NCBI RefSeq assembly: GCF_000473105.1 | Contig: NZ_KI421498.1 | Span: forward strand, 248,001-312,000 | From: Phaeobacter inhibens DSM 16374 | GTDB taxonomy: Bacteria > Pseudomonadota > Alphaproteobacteria > Rhodobacterales > Rhodobacteraceae | Direction of reading: 5' to 3' | DNA length: 64,000 nt | Shown: in pieces, positions 17,343-24,838 of the stretch | Position numbering within the stretch: the stretch's first letter is position 1 | Layout: each line of letters begins with the position of its first letter | The notes under the pieces: model-generated | Seen by the model: only the letters and a program-made list of their open reading frames with translations | Database searches by the model: none | What the model was told of the DNA's origin: nothing | Program-made: the position numbers and the translations under genes

Positions 17343-18056
17343 ATGACCCCTCCGCCGATCTCTGCTGACACCGGGACGGATGCCATCTGGCATCCCAGTC
17401 CCAATTTCAATGCGCGCCGCAATGATCTGAGGCCGCATTTGATTGTGCTGCATTACACCGCGATGGACAGTGCCGAGGCCGCATTGGAGCGGCTCTGCGA
17501 CCCGCAGTACGAAGTTTCCGCCCACTACCTGATCGGCGCTGATGGAACGCTGTGGCAAATGGTGCGCGAGGCGGATCGCGCCTGGCATGCGGGCGCAGGT
17601 GAGTGGTGCGGGCAGGAGGATATCAATTCGCGCTCTATCGGGATCGAACTCGACAATCGGGGGGATCATCCATTTTCCGCGCCGCAGATGACCCGGTTGG
17701 AAACGCTCCTGAGCGCCATCCTGCAACGTTGGGCGATCTCGCCGACAGGGGTGATCGGTCATTCCTGCATGGCGCCCGGCCGCAAATCTGATCCCGGTCC
17801 GCGTTTTGACTGGGCGCGTCTGGCCCGACAGGGGCTTGCGGCGCCTGTCCCTAAGGTCACGGGGGCTGAGCCCGCCATCGCGCAGGAACCCTGCGCGGGG
17901 ATGGACCACTTTCGCGCCCTTGCGCGGGCGCGCGGCTTCACCGCAGATGTCGATGACGCTACCCTGCTGCAGGCGGTGCGTCTCAGGTTTCGGCCCTGGC
18001 AACGCGGACCGTTGAGCGACGTGGATGTCCAACTGCTTCTGCCTGACAATCCCTGA
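17343..18056 (+). CDS. N-acetylmuramoyl-L-alanine amidase (AmiD-type Amidase_2 domain)
   Basis: Zinc amidase cleaving the MurNAc-L-Ala bond of peptidoglycan or anhydro-muropeptides, 237 residues. The zinc ligands are visible: His in LIVLHYTAMDSAEAAL, and the C-terminal HSCMAPGRKSDPGPRFDW with His and Asp. VSAHYLIGADGTLWQMV, RAWHAGAG and NSRSIGIELDNRG are typical of the AmpD/AmiD family. No signal peptide is seen, which points to cytoplasmic muropeptide recycling. The start is uncertain: a TTG 9 bases earlier sits closer to GAGG. Confidence 0.92.
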   Translation: MTPPPISADTGTDAIWHPSPNFNARRNDLRPHLIVLHYTAMDSAEAALERLCDPQYEVSAHYLIGADGTLWQMVREADRAWHAGAGEWCGQEDINSRSIGIELDNRGDHPFSAPQMTRLETLLSAILQRWAISPTGVIGHSCMAPGRKSDPGPRFDWARLARQGLAAPVPKVTGAEPAIAQEPCAGMDHFRALARARGFTADVDDATLLQAVRLRFRPWQRGPLSDVDVQLLLPDNP

Positions 18057-18079
18057 AGATACTCCCCCACGCCGCATAT

Positions 18080-18102
18080 CTTCTGGCGATAATATCCCGG
18101 AG
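18080..18102 (+). repeat. Degenerate copy of a CTTCTGGC...AATATCCC...GGAG intergenic repeat
   Basis: CTTCTGGCGATAATATCCC followed by GGAG, 23 bases, 24 bases after the amidase stop. It resembles the full 30-base copies at 27138 and 47221 but lacks the central CGCC. All three lie just downstream of a gene end. Confidence 0.5.
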
Positions 18103-18177
18103 TGACTTGGCCCCGATCTTGAGGGGGCAAGAGGGGCAACGGCCCATCCCTTTCCTTACATGGCTTGCACAATCTGC

Positions 18178-18206
18178 TTGACGCGAGGCGCGGTTGTTCC
18201 TAGGCG
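18178..18206 (+). promoter_or_regulatory. Promoter of rnpB
   Basis: TTGACG (-35), 17-base spacer, TAGGCG (-10), then about 6 bases to the G-rich predicted 5' end of RNase P RNA. The -35 is near consensus; the -10 is weak, as is usual for alphaproteobacterial housekeeping promoters. The exact fit of spacing to the P1 stem supports it. Confidence 0.6.
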
Positions 18207-18211
18207 ATCAG

Positions 18212-18634
18212 GGCGCAGAGGGCTGGATGGCCGCGGGGGGCCGCAAGGCGTCGCGAGGAAAGTCCGGACTCTACAAAACGACGGTGCCGGGTAACGCCCG
18301 GGCAGAGCGATCTGACGGAGAGCGCCACAGAAAACAGACCGCCCGCGTGCGCCTGCCTGTCAGGTGATCCCATGCGGGTAAGGGTGAAACGGTGGGGTAA
18401 GAGCCCACCGCACCGCTGGCAACAGGGGTGGCACGGCAAGCCCCACCGGGAGCAATGCCAAATAGGACCCCCGCGCGGGCCGGTCGGCGCAAGCCGATAC
18501 CGCCGCTAGGCATGTTTTGGCCAAGAGGGGTCGGGTTGGCAGCTGGAGGTGCGCAGCAATGTGCATCCTAGATGAATGGTCGTCGAAGGGGCCTTGGCCC
18601 CGGAACAAAATCCGGCTTATAGGCCCTCTGCGCA
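18212..18634 (+). ncRNA. rnpB: RNase P RNA (class A)
   Basis: Catalytic RNA that removes 5' leaders from pre-tRNA, with the protein RnpA encoded elsewhere. The universal 5' core GAGGAAAGTCCGGACTC begins near 18258. The matching 3' core (AGATGAATGG, then ACAAAATCCGGCTTATAG) ends just before the closing strand. The ends were set by the P1 helix: GCGCAGAGGGC at 18213-18223 pairs perfectly with GCCCTCTGCGC at 18623-18633. About 423 nt is normal for alphaproteobacteria. It lies between the amidase gene and rpmG on the same strand. Confidence 0.97.
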
Positions 18635-18654
18635 AAATATCCCGGCGAACCCTC

Positions 18655-18682
18655 TTGACTCGCGGGGTGGTGCAGGTAAAAG
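18655..18682 (+). promoter_or_regulatory. Candidate rpmG promoter
   Basis: TTGACT (-35) at 18655, 16-base spacer, TAAAAG (-10) at 18677. It lies about 20 bases after the rnpB 3' end and 60 bases before the rpmG start. The -35 is near consensus; the spacer is one base short. Confidence 0.45.
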
Positions 18683-18742
18683 CGCATGCTCATATAGGAA
18701 TTTACCGAGAGGCCCCTGCCTTTTCGGACGCAGGAGAATACC

Positions 18743-18910
18743 ATGGCGAAGCCGACCACAATCAAGATCCGCCTGAACTCGACCGCGGGCACGGGCCACT
18801 TCTACGTGACCAAGAAAAACGCACGCACCATGACCGAGAAAATGGTTGTGCGTAAGTACGACCCGGTCGTGCGCAAGCACGTTGAATACAAAGAAGGCAA
18901 AATCAAATAA
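18743..18910 (+). CDS. rpmG: 50S ribosomal protein L33
   Basis: Ribosomal protein bL33, 55 residues, the normal length. It starts [20 protein letters not shown] and ends [13 protein letters not shown]. This is the type without the four zinc Cys, as is usual in alphaproteobacteria. GGAG lies 7-8 bases upstream of the ATG. A strong terminator follows 65 bases after the stop, so it is probably transcribed alone from the promoter just after rnpB. Confidence 0.97.
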   Translation: MAKPTTIKIRLNSTAGTGHFYVTKKNARTMTEKMVVRKYDPVVRKHVEYKEGKIK

Positions 18911-18975
18911 GCCTCTTGATGTCGCGCAGCCACTGGCCGCGATATCAGCCCCGATGTTCGGGACAGTAGATAAGA

Positions 18976-19004
18976 AGGGTCGCACATGAGTGCGGCCCTT
19001 TTTT
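18976..19004 (+). terminator. Intrinsic terminator of rpmG
   Basis: Ten-base stem AGGGTCGCAC / GTGCGGCCCT (one G-U pair), ATGA loop and a run of six T. A classical Rho-independent terminator. Confidence 0.9.
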
Positions 19005-19089
19005 ATTGGCGCAGAAGGCGCTGCGCGACGCCGCATCAATTTTATGAAAATCCGGTAAATGAAATCGCGGCCCGCCGGGCGCTTTGGCC

Positions 19090-19257
19090 TGAAAAAGCCA
19101 CATTTCACCACGACAAGTGATCCCGGGATGTGGGTGAGAGAGTGGCGCCGAGATATCTCGCCGGAAGTGCGAGGTCTCAGGCGGTCACAGCACCGCAGGT
19201 CGGCTCGGGGGAGCGACCAGAGCAGGAGGCAGCGGTGGGGCTGCCTCCTGTTTTTTT
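19090..19257 (+). ncRNA. Candidate structured small RNA ending in a strong terminator
   Basis: No convincing protein gene lies here, yet the stretch is a chain of hairpins. CCACAT (19098) pairs with ATGTGG (19128). The palindrome CGAGATATCTCG lies at 19149-19160. GCGGT/ACCGC flanks a 6-base loop at 19181-19196. GGTCG-g-CTC/GAGCGACC has a GGGG loop at 19198-19218. A perfect 10-bp stem AGGAGGCAGC/GCTGCCTCCT at 19224-19249 is followed by seven T. The terminator has no upstream coding sequence to end, since rpmG already has its own. The 5' end is not defined and may lie nearer 19010. I do not recognise the RNA; it does not look like SRP RNA or tmRNA, and 6S RNA is not excluded. Confidence 0.5.
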
Positions 19258-19350
19258 ACGGGGCGGCAATGCCTGTGTTTCAGGGCTCCCAGAGACGCAG
19301 AGGGCAACCGGCTCCGGTGCGCGATAACCTCGCCTGAGATGAGGCCTGTT

Positions 19351-19824
19351 TCAGCCACGCCACTCGGCCATTACATTCACCGGCTTCAGCCCCATACGGG
19401 CCATCAGCGCGGCGGAGGCGCTGTTGAACGGTGCATATGTGGTGGCAACTATCTGGATGCCTTGGGCTGCCACGGCACGCTTCAGATCCGCGATCAGCGC
19501 GGATCCGACGCCCATACGTCGCCAGCTTTCTGATACGGCGATGTGATGCAGCATTGCGCGGGTTTCAGCCCGGCGCACAGGCAGCGCAGGGCGCTGTTCA
19601 ATCCCATAGATCATATAGCCCATCACGCTGCCCTGCGGGCTGACCGCAGCGCGGGCGGTCACACTGGTCTCGCTCAGCCACTCCGTCAGCCAGCGGGTCA
19701 ATGCGGCGTCGTCCGGGGCTGCCGGGTAGCGGTCGGGCTGATGGGCCACATGCAACGCATGCAGGTCCTGCAGCAGGGGGATCAGGTGGTGGGCGTCTTC
19801 GTGGGAAATATCGATCAGATCCAT
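19351..19824 (-). CDS. GNAT-family N-acetyltransferase
   Basis: 157 residues, cytoplasmic acyl-CoA transferase of unknown substrate. The acetyl-CoA binding motif A is LHHIAVSESWRRMGVGSALIA (about residues 93-113), with the R/Q-x-x-G-x-G/A pattern as RRMGVGSA. Motif B is ATTYAPFNSASAALMARMGLKP. The start MDLIDISHED is chosen because longer frames would run into the terminator of the upstream gene. It lies downstream of the Bax-inhibitor gene but is separated from it by a clear terminator. Confidence 0.85.
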   Translation of the reverse strand: MDLIDISHEDAHHLIPLLQDLHALHVAHQPDRYPAAPDDAALTRWLTEWLSETSVTARAAVSPQGSVMGYMIYGIEQRPALPVRRAETRAMLHHIAVSESWRRMGVGSALIADLKRAVAAQGIQIVATTYAPFNSASAALMARMGLKPVNVMAEWRG

Positions 19825-19888
19825 GGATGTCTCAAATGCGGCGGTTATAAGAAGCCTGCCCGGCGACAGAAGGTCAGGCGCGCAGACA

Positions 19889-19920
19889 AAGAAAAAGGGC
19901 GGATCGTAATGATCCGCCCC
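19889..19920 (-). terminator. Intrinsic terminator of the Bax-inhibitor-1 gene
   Basis: Nine-base perfect arms GGGCGGATC and GATCCGCCC with a 5-base loop, followed on the minus strand by TTTTT then CTTT. It lies 30 bases after the stop of the gene at 19950-20726. Confidence 0.85.
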
Positions 19921-19949
19921 GGTCGTGCTTAGGTCTGGAAGGTGTCGCG

Positions 19950-20726
19950 TTATTCGCGGTTTCCAAGCAGCTGGAGCAGCATCATGAAGAGGTTGATGAA
20001 GTCCAGATAGAGGCTCAGCGCGCCCATGATGGCGGCTTTTCCAAGCCATTCTTGATCACCGGTGTGGGCCATCTGCAGATAAGTTGTCTTGATCTTCTGG
20101 GTGTCATAGGCCGTAAGACCTGCAAAGATCAGCACACCGATAACCGAAATCGCAAATGCCATGGCAGAAGACGCCAGGAACATGTTGACGATTGATGCTA
20201 CGATCAGACCGATGAGACCCATGATCAGGAAAGCGCCCATGGCCGAGAGATCTTTCTTGGTGGTGTAACCAACCAGGGACAGACCGGCAAAGGCGATGGA
20301 GGTGATCAGGAACACCTGAATAATCGACTGTCCTGTGAACACCAAGAAGATGGAGCTGATCGACAGACCCATCACTGTGGCAAAGACATAGAACACCAGT
20401 TGAGCGGTGGCCGCGGACATGCGATTGATGCCGGCACTGATGCCGAACACAAAGGCCAGCGGCGCGAACATAATCACCCACTTCAGCGGCGACCCATAGA
20501 GTGCGTAGCCAAGGCTGGTCAGATATTTGTCAGCGCTCAGCTGGGCTGCGGCATTGGCCGGGTCCGTGGTAACCGCCAGGCCAGAGATGGCCCAGGCAGC
20601 CAGAAATGTAATGAATGTGCCTACGGCCATGGTGCCGTAGACCTTGTTCATATGGGCGCGCAGGCCCGCATCGATCTCCGCAGAGCGTGCGCCCGCTGTG
20701 GATCGGATGGTGTCAAACTGTGCCAT
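19950..20726 (-). CDS. Bax inhibitor-1/YccA-family membrane protein
   Basis: 258 residues with seven predicted membrane helices after a polar N-terminus (MAQFDTIRSTAGARSAEIDA). The family signature is clear: LRAHMNKVYGTMAVGTFITF, INRMSAATAQLVFYVFATVMGLS and the C-terminal GLTAYDTQKIKTTYL with ALSLYLDFINLFMMLLQLLG. Homologues are calcium-leak/pH-sensitive channels (BsYetJ) or interact with the FtsH protease (YccA). It is monocistronic: a long untranslated region precedes it and a terminator follows. Confidence 0.94.
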   Translation of the reverse strand: MAQFDTIRSTAGARSAEIDAGLRAHMNKVYGTMAVGTFITFLAAWAISGLAVTTDPANAAAQLSADKYLTSLGYALYGSPLKWVIMFAPLAFVFGISAGINRMSAATAQLVFYVFATVMGLSISSIFLVFTGQSIIQVFLITSIAFAGLSLVGYTTKKDLSAMGAFLIMGLIGLIVASIVNMFLASSAMAFAISVIGVLIFAGLTAYDTQKIKTTYLQMAHTGDQEWLGKAAIMGALSLYLDFINLFMMLLQLLGNRE

Positions 20727-21076
20727 GTATCATGGTCTCCGTCTTTAAACTCCCTCGCGCAGGTTTCCTGCTGCGTGCAGAGACCTGGCGTTCCTCGCAA
20801 ATATCGGGTGAAGCGGGGCGCGGTTCAAGCCTGTAGATCGAAGTTTCGACGCAATTATCAACAAAAAGCGGTACAGAGCGGGGTCGTGATCCTGAAGTTT
20901 GCATTTATCAGGCGGATGCGCAGCGAGAGTGCATAAAACTATGAAGGCAGCGGGCAACCGCAGGGGTGCTCTTTTGCCAGGTTGGCTTCCTCAGTTCACA
21001 CCACGGTATAGACGGGCTGCGGAAACCCTTTGGACAGTCCGGGCGCAGGGCGTTTCACAGGGTGATCGTGACATAT
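20727..21076. other. Intergenic stretch upstream of the Bax-inhibitor-1 gene, no gene seen
   Basis: About 350 bases. The short frames here lack ribosome sites and conserved features. It should contain the promoter of the Bax-inhibitor gene on the minus strand and the 3' region of the DUF5333 gene. A weak pair TTGATA ... ATCTAC with 17 bases between, near 20845-20875 on the minus strand, is the best -35/-10 I can see. Confidence 0.4.
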
Positions 21077-21448
21077 TCAGTTCACTCTGAGGAACCGGCC
21101 GATACCATCATCGGTGCGTGCAATTTTTCGCGCATATCGGCACAGTTTCTGAGGGTCGTCTGTGCTCACGCCGCTCATGGTCAGCGTTATATGCCCCAAC
21201 CGTCTCAGATTTTCTCTGTTCCCGTAGTAGAGGATACGCAGCAATCGCTGCTCGCGCAGACCATCGCGGGCGACACCGATGGATACAGCGTTATGACCTG
21301 AATAGGTCGTCACGCCCTTGCAGGTCTCGGCGATCAGGGCTGACGCCATATACTGCCCCCAGAAAACATCATACTTGCCTTGCGCTGTGGAAGCAGTCGC
21401 TGACGCGAGAAAAAGAAACAGGGCAACAGTAAATCGGGAAGGCTGCAT
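21077..21448 (-). CDS. Small exported protein, DUF5333-like (Rhodobacterales)
   Basis: 123 residues. A Sec signal peptide (RFTVALFLFLASATASTAQG, cleavage after about residue 24) is followed by a small mature domain with two Cys, in AETCKGVTTY and PQKLCRYARKIA, that may form a disulfide. I believe it belongs to DUF5333, found in Rhodobacterales, with no known function. The start MQPSRF was chosen because it gives a complete signal peptide and has GTGGA upstream; longer frames add a non-signal Pro-rich stretch. Confidence 0.7.
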   Translation of the reverse strand: MQPSRFTVALFLFLASATASTAQGKYDVFWGQYMASALIAETCKGVTTYSGHNAVSIGVARDGLREQRLLRILYYGNRENLRRLGHITLTMSGVSTDDPQKLCRYARKIARTDDGIGRFLRVN

Positions 21449-21665
21449 GTGTAATCCACTAAGGTCTAATATCGAAAAAGATAATATTACTTTGTAACCC
21501 ACCATCCCTTCGGCATCAATTAGGTGCGCGGTGTTGCGATGTATTCCGGTCACAGGCCTGAGTGGAGGTGGTTGAGATGATTGCCAGCCTAGGGGGTGTT
21601 GAACCGATGGGCCCCATTGTGGACAGGTGCAGACAGGAGGGGGCTTCGGGAAGCTCATCTTCCAA

Positions 21666-21693
21666 CAAAAAAAGGCCCGCAGCGCGGACCTCT
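21666..21693 (-). terminator. Intrinsic terminator of the DUF1127 gene
   Basis: Eight-base arms AGGCCCGC and GCGGACCT (one G-U pair on the minus strand) with an AGC loop, followed on the minus strand by a run of T. It lies about 43 bases downstream of the DUF1127 stop. The other side also has a short T-run, so it could work in both directions. Confidence 0.8.
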
Positions 21694-21735
21694 TTTCGTA
21701 TTAGACTTAGCGTGAGCCTTGTCGGGGCGTCGCCT

Positions 21736-21951
21736 TTAGCGGGTCCAGTTGTTTGGAGCGTCCCAGATCGGACGGCGGGCTTCTGCCTCGGCGTCGCGTG
21801 GGCTGATGCCCATGTCCTCAAGCGCGGAGGAATCCAGTTGCGCCAGCATCCGGCGTTCACGCCAGACGGCCAGCGCGTGCGCCACAGTTGCCAGGATCGA
21901 GCGACGGGGGGCGCAGGAGGTGGAGCGCAGGCTGTTGTCCATATAGGTCAT
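21736..21951 (-). CDS. DUF1127-domain small protein
   Basis: 71 residues, basic and helical. The C-terminal half carries the DUF1127 motif: VWRERRMLAQLDSSALEDMG followed by ISPRDAEAEARRPIWD. Small DUF1127 proteins in alphaproteobacteria have been linked to RNA turnover and phosphate/carbon metabolism. Which applies here is unknown. AAAGGA lies 8 bases before the ATG. It is divergent from a LysR gene with 127 bp between starts, and a terminator follows, so it is a single-gene unit possibly controlled by that regulator. Confidence 0.88.
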   Translation of the reverse strand: MTYMDNSLRSTSCAPRRSILATVAHALAVWRERRMLAQLDSSALEDMGISPRDAEAEARRPIWDAPNNWTR

Positions 21952-21995
21952 GATCTGTGTCCTTTTCTGGATCTATGATGGTGTGGTGCGTTGTT

Positions 21996-22010
21996 ATCAA
22001 TTCTGTTGAT
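21996..22010. promoter_or_regulatory. LysR-type operator candidate
   Basis: ATCAA-TTCTG-TTGAT, a 15-base interrupted palindrome compatible with a T-N11-A LysR box. It sits in the divergent space between the DUF1127 gene and the LysR gene. A second pair, TTGATA/TATCAA, flanks the LysR leader at 22029-22067. Confidence 0.35.
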
Positions 22011-22078
22011 GTATATGGCGCAGTGTGATTGATATGAAAAACGAATGTTTATGATTTCAACTATCAAGGATTGTGATG

Positions 22079-22972
22079 ATGCGGAATCTCGATATCACCA
22101 CGCTGCGCTCCTTTGTGGCGGTTGCGGATAATGGCGGGGTGACCCGTGCCGCCGGTTTTCTGCATCTGACCCAGTCTGCGGTATCCATGCAGCTGAAACG
22201 GCTTGAGGAGCTGTTGGGCCTGCAACTGCTGGATCGCTCTGGCCGGACGATTGCGCTGACGGCTTCGGGGGAGCAGCTGCTGGCCTATGCGCGGCGGATG
22301 GTAGCACTGAATGACGAGGTGATCGGGCGGCTCACCGATCAGGCCTATGAAGGCGAGATTGTCCTTGGGGTGCCGCATGACATTGTCTACCCGGCGATCC
22401 CGCAGGTGCTACAGCGTTTCAATGCGTCGTTCCCACGGGTGAAGGTGCAGCTGATCTCCAGCTATACCCGCTCTTTGAAGGAGCAATTCTCGCGCGGCGA
22501 ATGTGATCTGATCCTGACCACGGAGACCACCACCTCGGAAAATGGTGAGACACTGGCAGAGCGCCCGCTCTGCTGGATTGGCGCCCCCAACGGCTCCACC
22601 TGGCGGCAGCGTCCGCTGAAACTGGCCTTTGGCCGTTACTGCACCTTCCGGCCCAAGGTGGTGGGCGCGCTGGATGCGGCTGGGATCTCCTGGGAGATGG
22701 TGGTGGAAACCGACAGTGACCGTACGATTGAGGCGACTGTCAGCGCCGATCTTGCGATCCATACTATGATTGAGGGGACCGAGCCGCCGCATCTGGTGCA
22801 GATCGACCACGGCGGCAATCTGCCGGAGCTGCCGGTTCAGTTGATCAACCTCTATGGTGCGGAGACCTCAGGCTCCCCCATGGTGAGCGAGCTGGCGTTT
22901 CTTGTGCGCAAGGCGTTTCAGAACATCAGCGCTCCGCTGGCCGCAGCGCAGACGCATTGGACCGCTGCCTGA
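22079..22972 (+). CDS. LysR-family transcriptional regulator
   Basis: 297 residues. The N-terminal winged helix-turn-helix is at about 3-62 (LDITTLRSFVAVADNGGVTR, AAGFLHLTQSAVSMQLKRLE). A substrate-binding domain follows from about 88. The effector is unknown. Of three closely spaced starts I take the ATG 8 bases after AAGGA. It is divergent from the DUF1127 gene, the likely target together with its own promoter. No metabolic gene is adjacent downstream on the same strand. Confidence 0.92.
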   Translation: MRNLDITTLRSFVAVADNGGVTRAAGFLHLTQSAVSMQLKRLEELLGLQLLDRSGRTIALTASGEQLLAYARRMVALNDEVIGRLTDQAYEGEIVLGVPHDIVYPAIPQVLQRFNASFPRVKVQLISSYTRSLKEQFSRGECDLILTTETTTSENGETLAERPLCWIGAPNGSTWRQRPLKLAFGRYCTFRPKVVGALDAAGISWEMVVETDSDRTIEATVSADLAIHTMIEGTEPPHLVQIDHGGNLPELPVQLINLYGAETSGSPMVSELAFLVRKAFQNISAPLAAAQTHWTAA

Positions 22973-23063
22973 ACTCTGACCTTTGATCAACACCCGCGTC
23001 GCACCGGTTCGCGATGCGGGGTTTCAACGCTTGGCGGGGGCAGGGCACGCAGGCAGGCTGTCG

Positions 23064-24035
23064 TTATCTCTGATCCGGTCGGATCATGATCACCACCTTG
23101 CCCGTGGCCTGTCTGCTGCGCAGCAGATCCAAACCCTCGGAGACTTGATCCAGCGGTAGCCTATGGCTGATATGCGGGCGCAACGAGCCTTCACGGTACC
23201 ACTGAAGCAACCGTTCTATAGCGCCGCGGATCACCGCGGGATGGCTCTTGAGGTAGCCGCCGAAGTAGAAGCCGATCACACTGAGGTTCTTCACCAGCAG
23301 GTGGTTCGCCGGGATCTGTGGCACCTCACCGCCGGCAAAGCCGATGGGCAACAACCGCCCGCCGGGGTTGGTGGCGCGAAAGGCCGCTTGCCAGACCTCG
23401 CCGCCAATCGCCTCATAGACCACATCCGCGCCGCCCAGATCCTTGACCGACTGGCGCAGATCTTCGCTGGCGTCGATCAGATGATCCGCACCCGCCGCCT
23501 TGGCCACGGCCAGTTTTTCAGCACCACGGGCATGGGCAATCACCCGCGCGCCCAGACGTTTGCCAATTTCAACAGCTGTCAGCCCGACACCGCCGGCAGC
23601 GCCGGTGACCAGCAGGGTCTCCCCCGGCTGAAGCCGTGCGCAGTGATCAAGGGCCACAAGCCCGGTGCCATAGGTGATCTGGAACGCCGCCGCATCGGCA
23701 AAGGACATCTCATCCGGGATGCGCGTGACCCGATCGGCTGGGAAAACCCCGGTCTCGGCCAGACCGCCCTGACCGGAAAACACCGCTACCCGATCGCCCA
23801 CGGCCAGCCCATCCACATCCGTGCCAACCGCTTCGATAACACCGGCGAGTTCCAATCCCGGCACAAAGGGCAGGTCCGGGGTGTCCTGATATTTGCCACG
23901 AAGCAGAAGAAGATCTGCAAAATTCAACCCACAGGCGTGTATTGCAACTGCAACCTCTCCGCTTTTCGGTGATCTAACGTCAACCTCTGCGATAGTTGGT
24001 AAGATGTCGAAGCTGCTAACACTGTAGGCGCGCAT
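23064..24035 (-). CDS. NADPH:quinone oxidoreductase-like zinc-free medium-chain dehydrogenase
   Basis: 323 residues, QOR/MDR family. The GroES-like half (about 1-120) has the ACGLNFADLLLLRGKYQ segment in place of a catalytic zinc site. The Rossmann half carries the nucleotide motif GAAGGVGLTAVEIGKRLGA (about 147-165). Family members reduce quinones or enoyl-type substrates with NADPH. The substrate is not identifiable; some relatives are acryloyl-CoA or crotonyl-type reductases. An 11-base inverted repeat lies just upstream of its start, so regulation by a dedicated repressor is likely. Confidence 0.9.
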   Translation of the reverse strand: MRAYSVSSFDILPTIAEVDVRSPKSGEVAVAIHACGLNFADLLLLRGKYQDTPDLPFVPGLELAGVIEAVGTDVDGLAVGDRVAVFSGQGGLAETGVFPADRVTRIPDEMSFADAAAFQITYGTGLVALDHCARLQPGETLLVTGAAGGVGLTAVEIGKRLGARVIAHARGAEKLAVAKAAGADHLIDASEDLRQSVKDLGGADVVYEAIGGEVWQAAFRATNPGGRLLPIGFAGGEVPQIPANHLLVKNLSVIGFYFGGYLKSHPAVIRGAIERLLQWYREGSLRPHISHRLPLDQVSEGLDLLRSRQATGKVVIMIRPDQR

Positions 24036-24048
24036 ATCATTTTTCCAT

Positions 24049-24095
24049 ATCTGGCATGGGGTAAGGTGATTCTGAGTGGCAAAACCATGCCAGAT
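24049..24095. promoter_or_regulatory. Long inverted repeat in the leader of the quinone oxidoreductase gene
   Basis: Perfect 11-base arms ATCTGGCATGG (24049) and CCATGCCAGAT (24085) separated by 25 bases, beginning 14 bases upstream of the start codon. Two smaller CATG-centred inverted repeats follow in the same 365-bp gap: CATGT/ACATG near 24137-24151 and GCATG/CATGC near 24174-24187. This suggests an operator cluster. Confidence 0.5.
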
Positions 24096-24227
24096 TCGTC
24101 TTCAGTACACCTCACTATTTATGGGGAGGTGCGGAACATGTGTAAAACATGCAAAAAAGTGAAATAAAATTGGTGCATGAAATCATGCGTTTGACGCACA
24201 GGCGCTGATTGTGGCGAGAGTGACCGC

Positions 24228-24255
24228 TTGAATTCAACCGTTAAGGTCGTACACT
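24228..24255 (+). promoter_or_regulatory. Candidate promoter of the XRE regulator gene
   Basis: TTGAAT (-35), 16-base spacer, TACACT (-10). It would give an untranslated leader of about 140 bases. It is the best match in the 365-bp gap but is unproven. Confidence 0.35.
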
Positions 24256-24401
24256 CAACCTCAATGGGAGCGCCTTGTTCGTTTGCACAGGGACTTGCGG
24301 GTTTTTTGGCAACATTGGTCTTGCACGGTATTTGCCGGGTGGGCGGGGGTTAAGAAAGACGGCTAGGGTGGCGCCCAGTTTGTAAATCTTAGGAGAAACG
24401 C

Positions 24402-24773
24402 ATGGCTCATCCAGTGGACGTGCACGTGGGGAAACGCATCCGGCATCGCCGGTGGCTCATCGGCATGACGCAACAACAGCTCGCAGAGCTGGTTGGTATT
24501 AAATTTCAACAGATCCAAAAATATGAAACCGGTGCAAACCGGGTCAGCGCCTCGCGGCTCTGGGATATTTCCGACGCGCTCAGCGTTCCGGTCAGCTTCT
24601 TTTTTGAAGGGTTGCAGGACGATGATGCGCCAGCATCAGACAAGGCACAGGTGCCTGATGATCTGATGGGCGATAAGGAGGCACTGGATCTGGTGCGGTC
24701 CTACTACGCGATCCCTGAAAACCAGCGCCGTCGCTTGTTCGAACTGGCGCGCGTGCTCAGCGACGCGGCCTGA
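24402..24773 (+). CDS. XRE-family transcriptional regulator (PraR/PhrR-like)
   Basis: 123 residues. The Cro/CI-type helix-turn-helix is at about 10-65 (GKRIRHRRWLIGMTQQQLAE, GIKFQQIQKYETGANRVSAS, ISDALSVPVSFFFEGL). A short helical C-terminus follows (YYAIPENQRRRLFELARVLS). It resembles the PraR/PhrR group of rhizobia, which controls surface attachment or stress genes. AGGAG lies about 6 bases before the ATG. It is followed 66 bases later by the histidinol-phosphatase-like gene. Confidence 0.9.
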   Translation: MAHPVDVHVGKRIRHRRWLIGMTQQQLAELVGIKFQQIQKYETGANRVSASRLWDISDALSVPVSFFFEGLQDDDAPASDKAQVPDDLMGDKEALDLVRSYYAIPENQRRRLFELARVLSDAA

Positions 24774-24838
24774 TTTTCCGGCCTCAAGTGGGGGCTTGGG
24801 GCTTGAAAAATGCGCGGTTGAATGTCAGGCCTTCGGGT

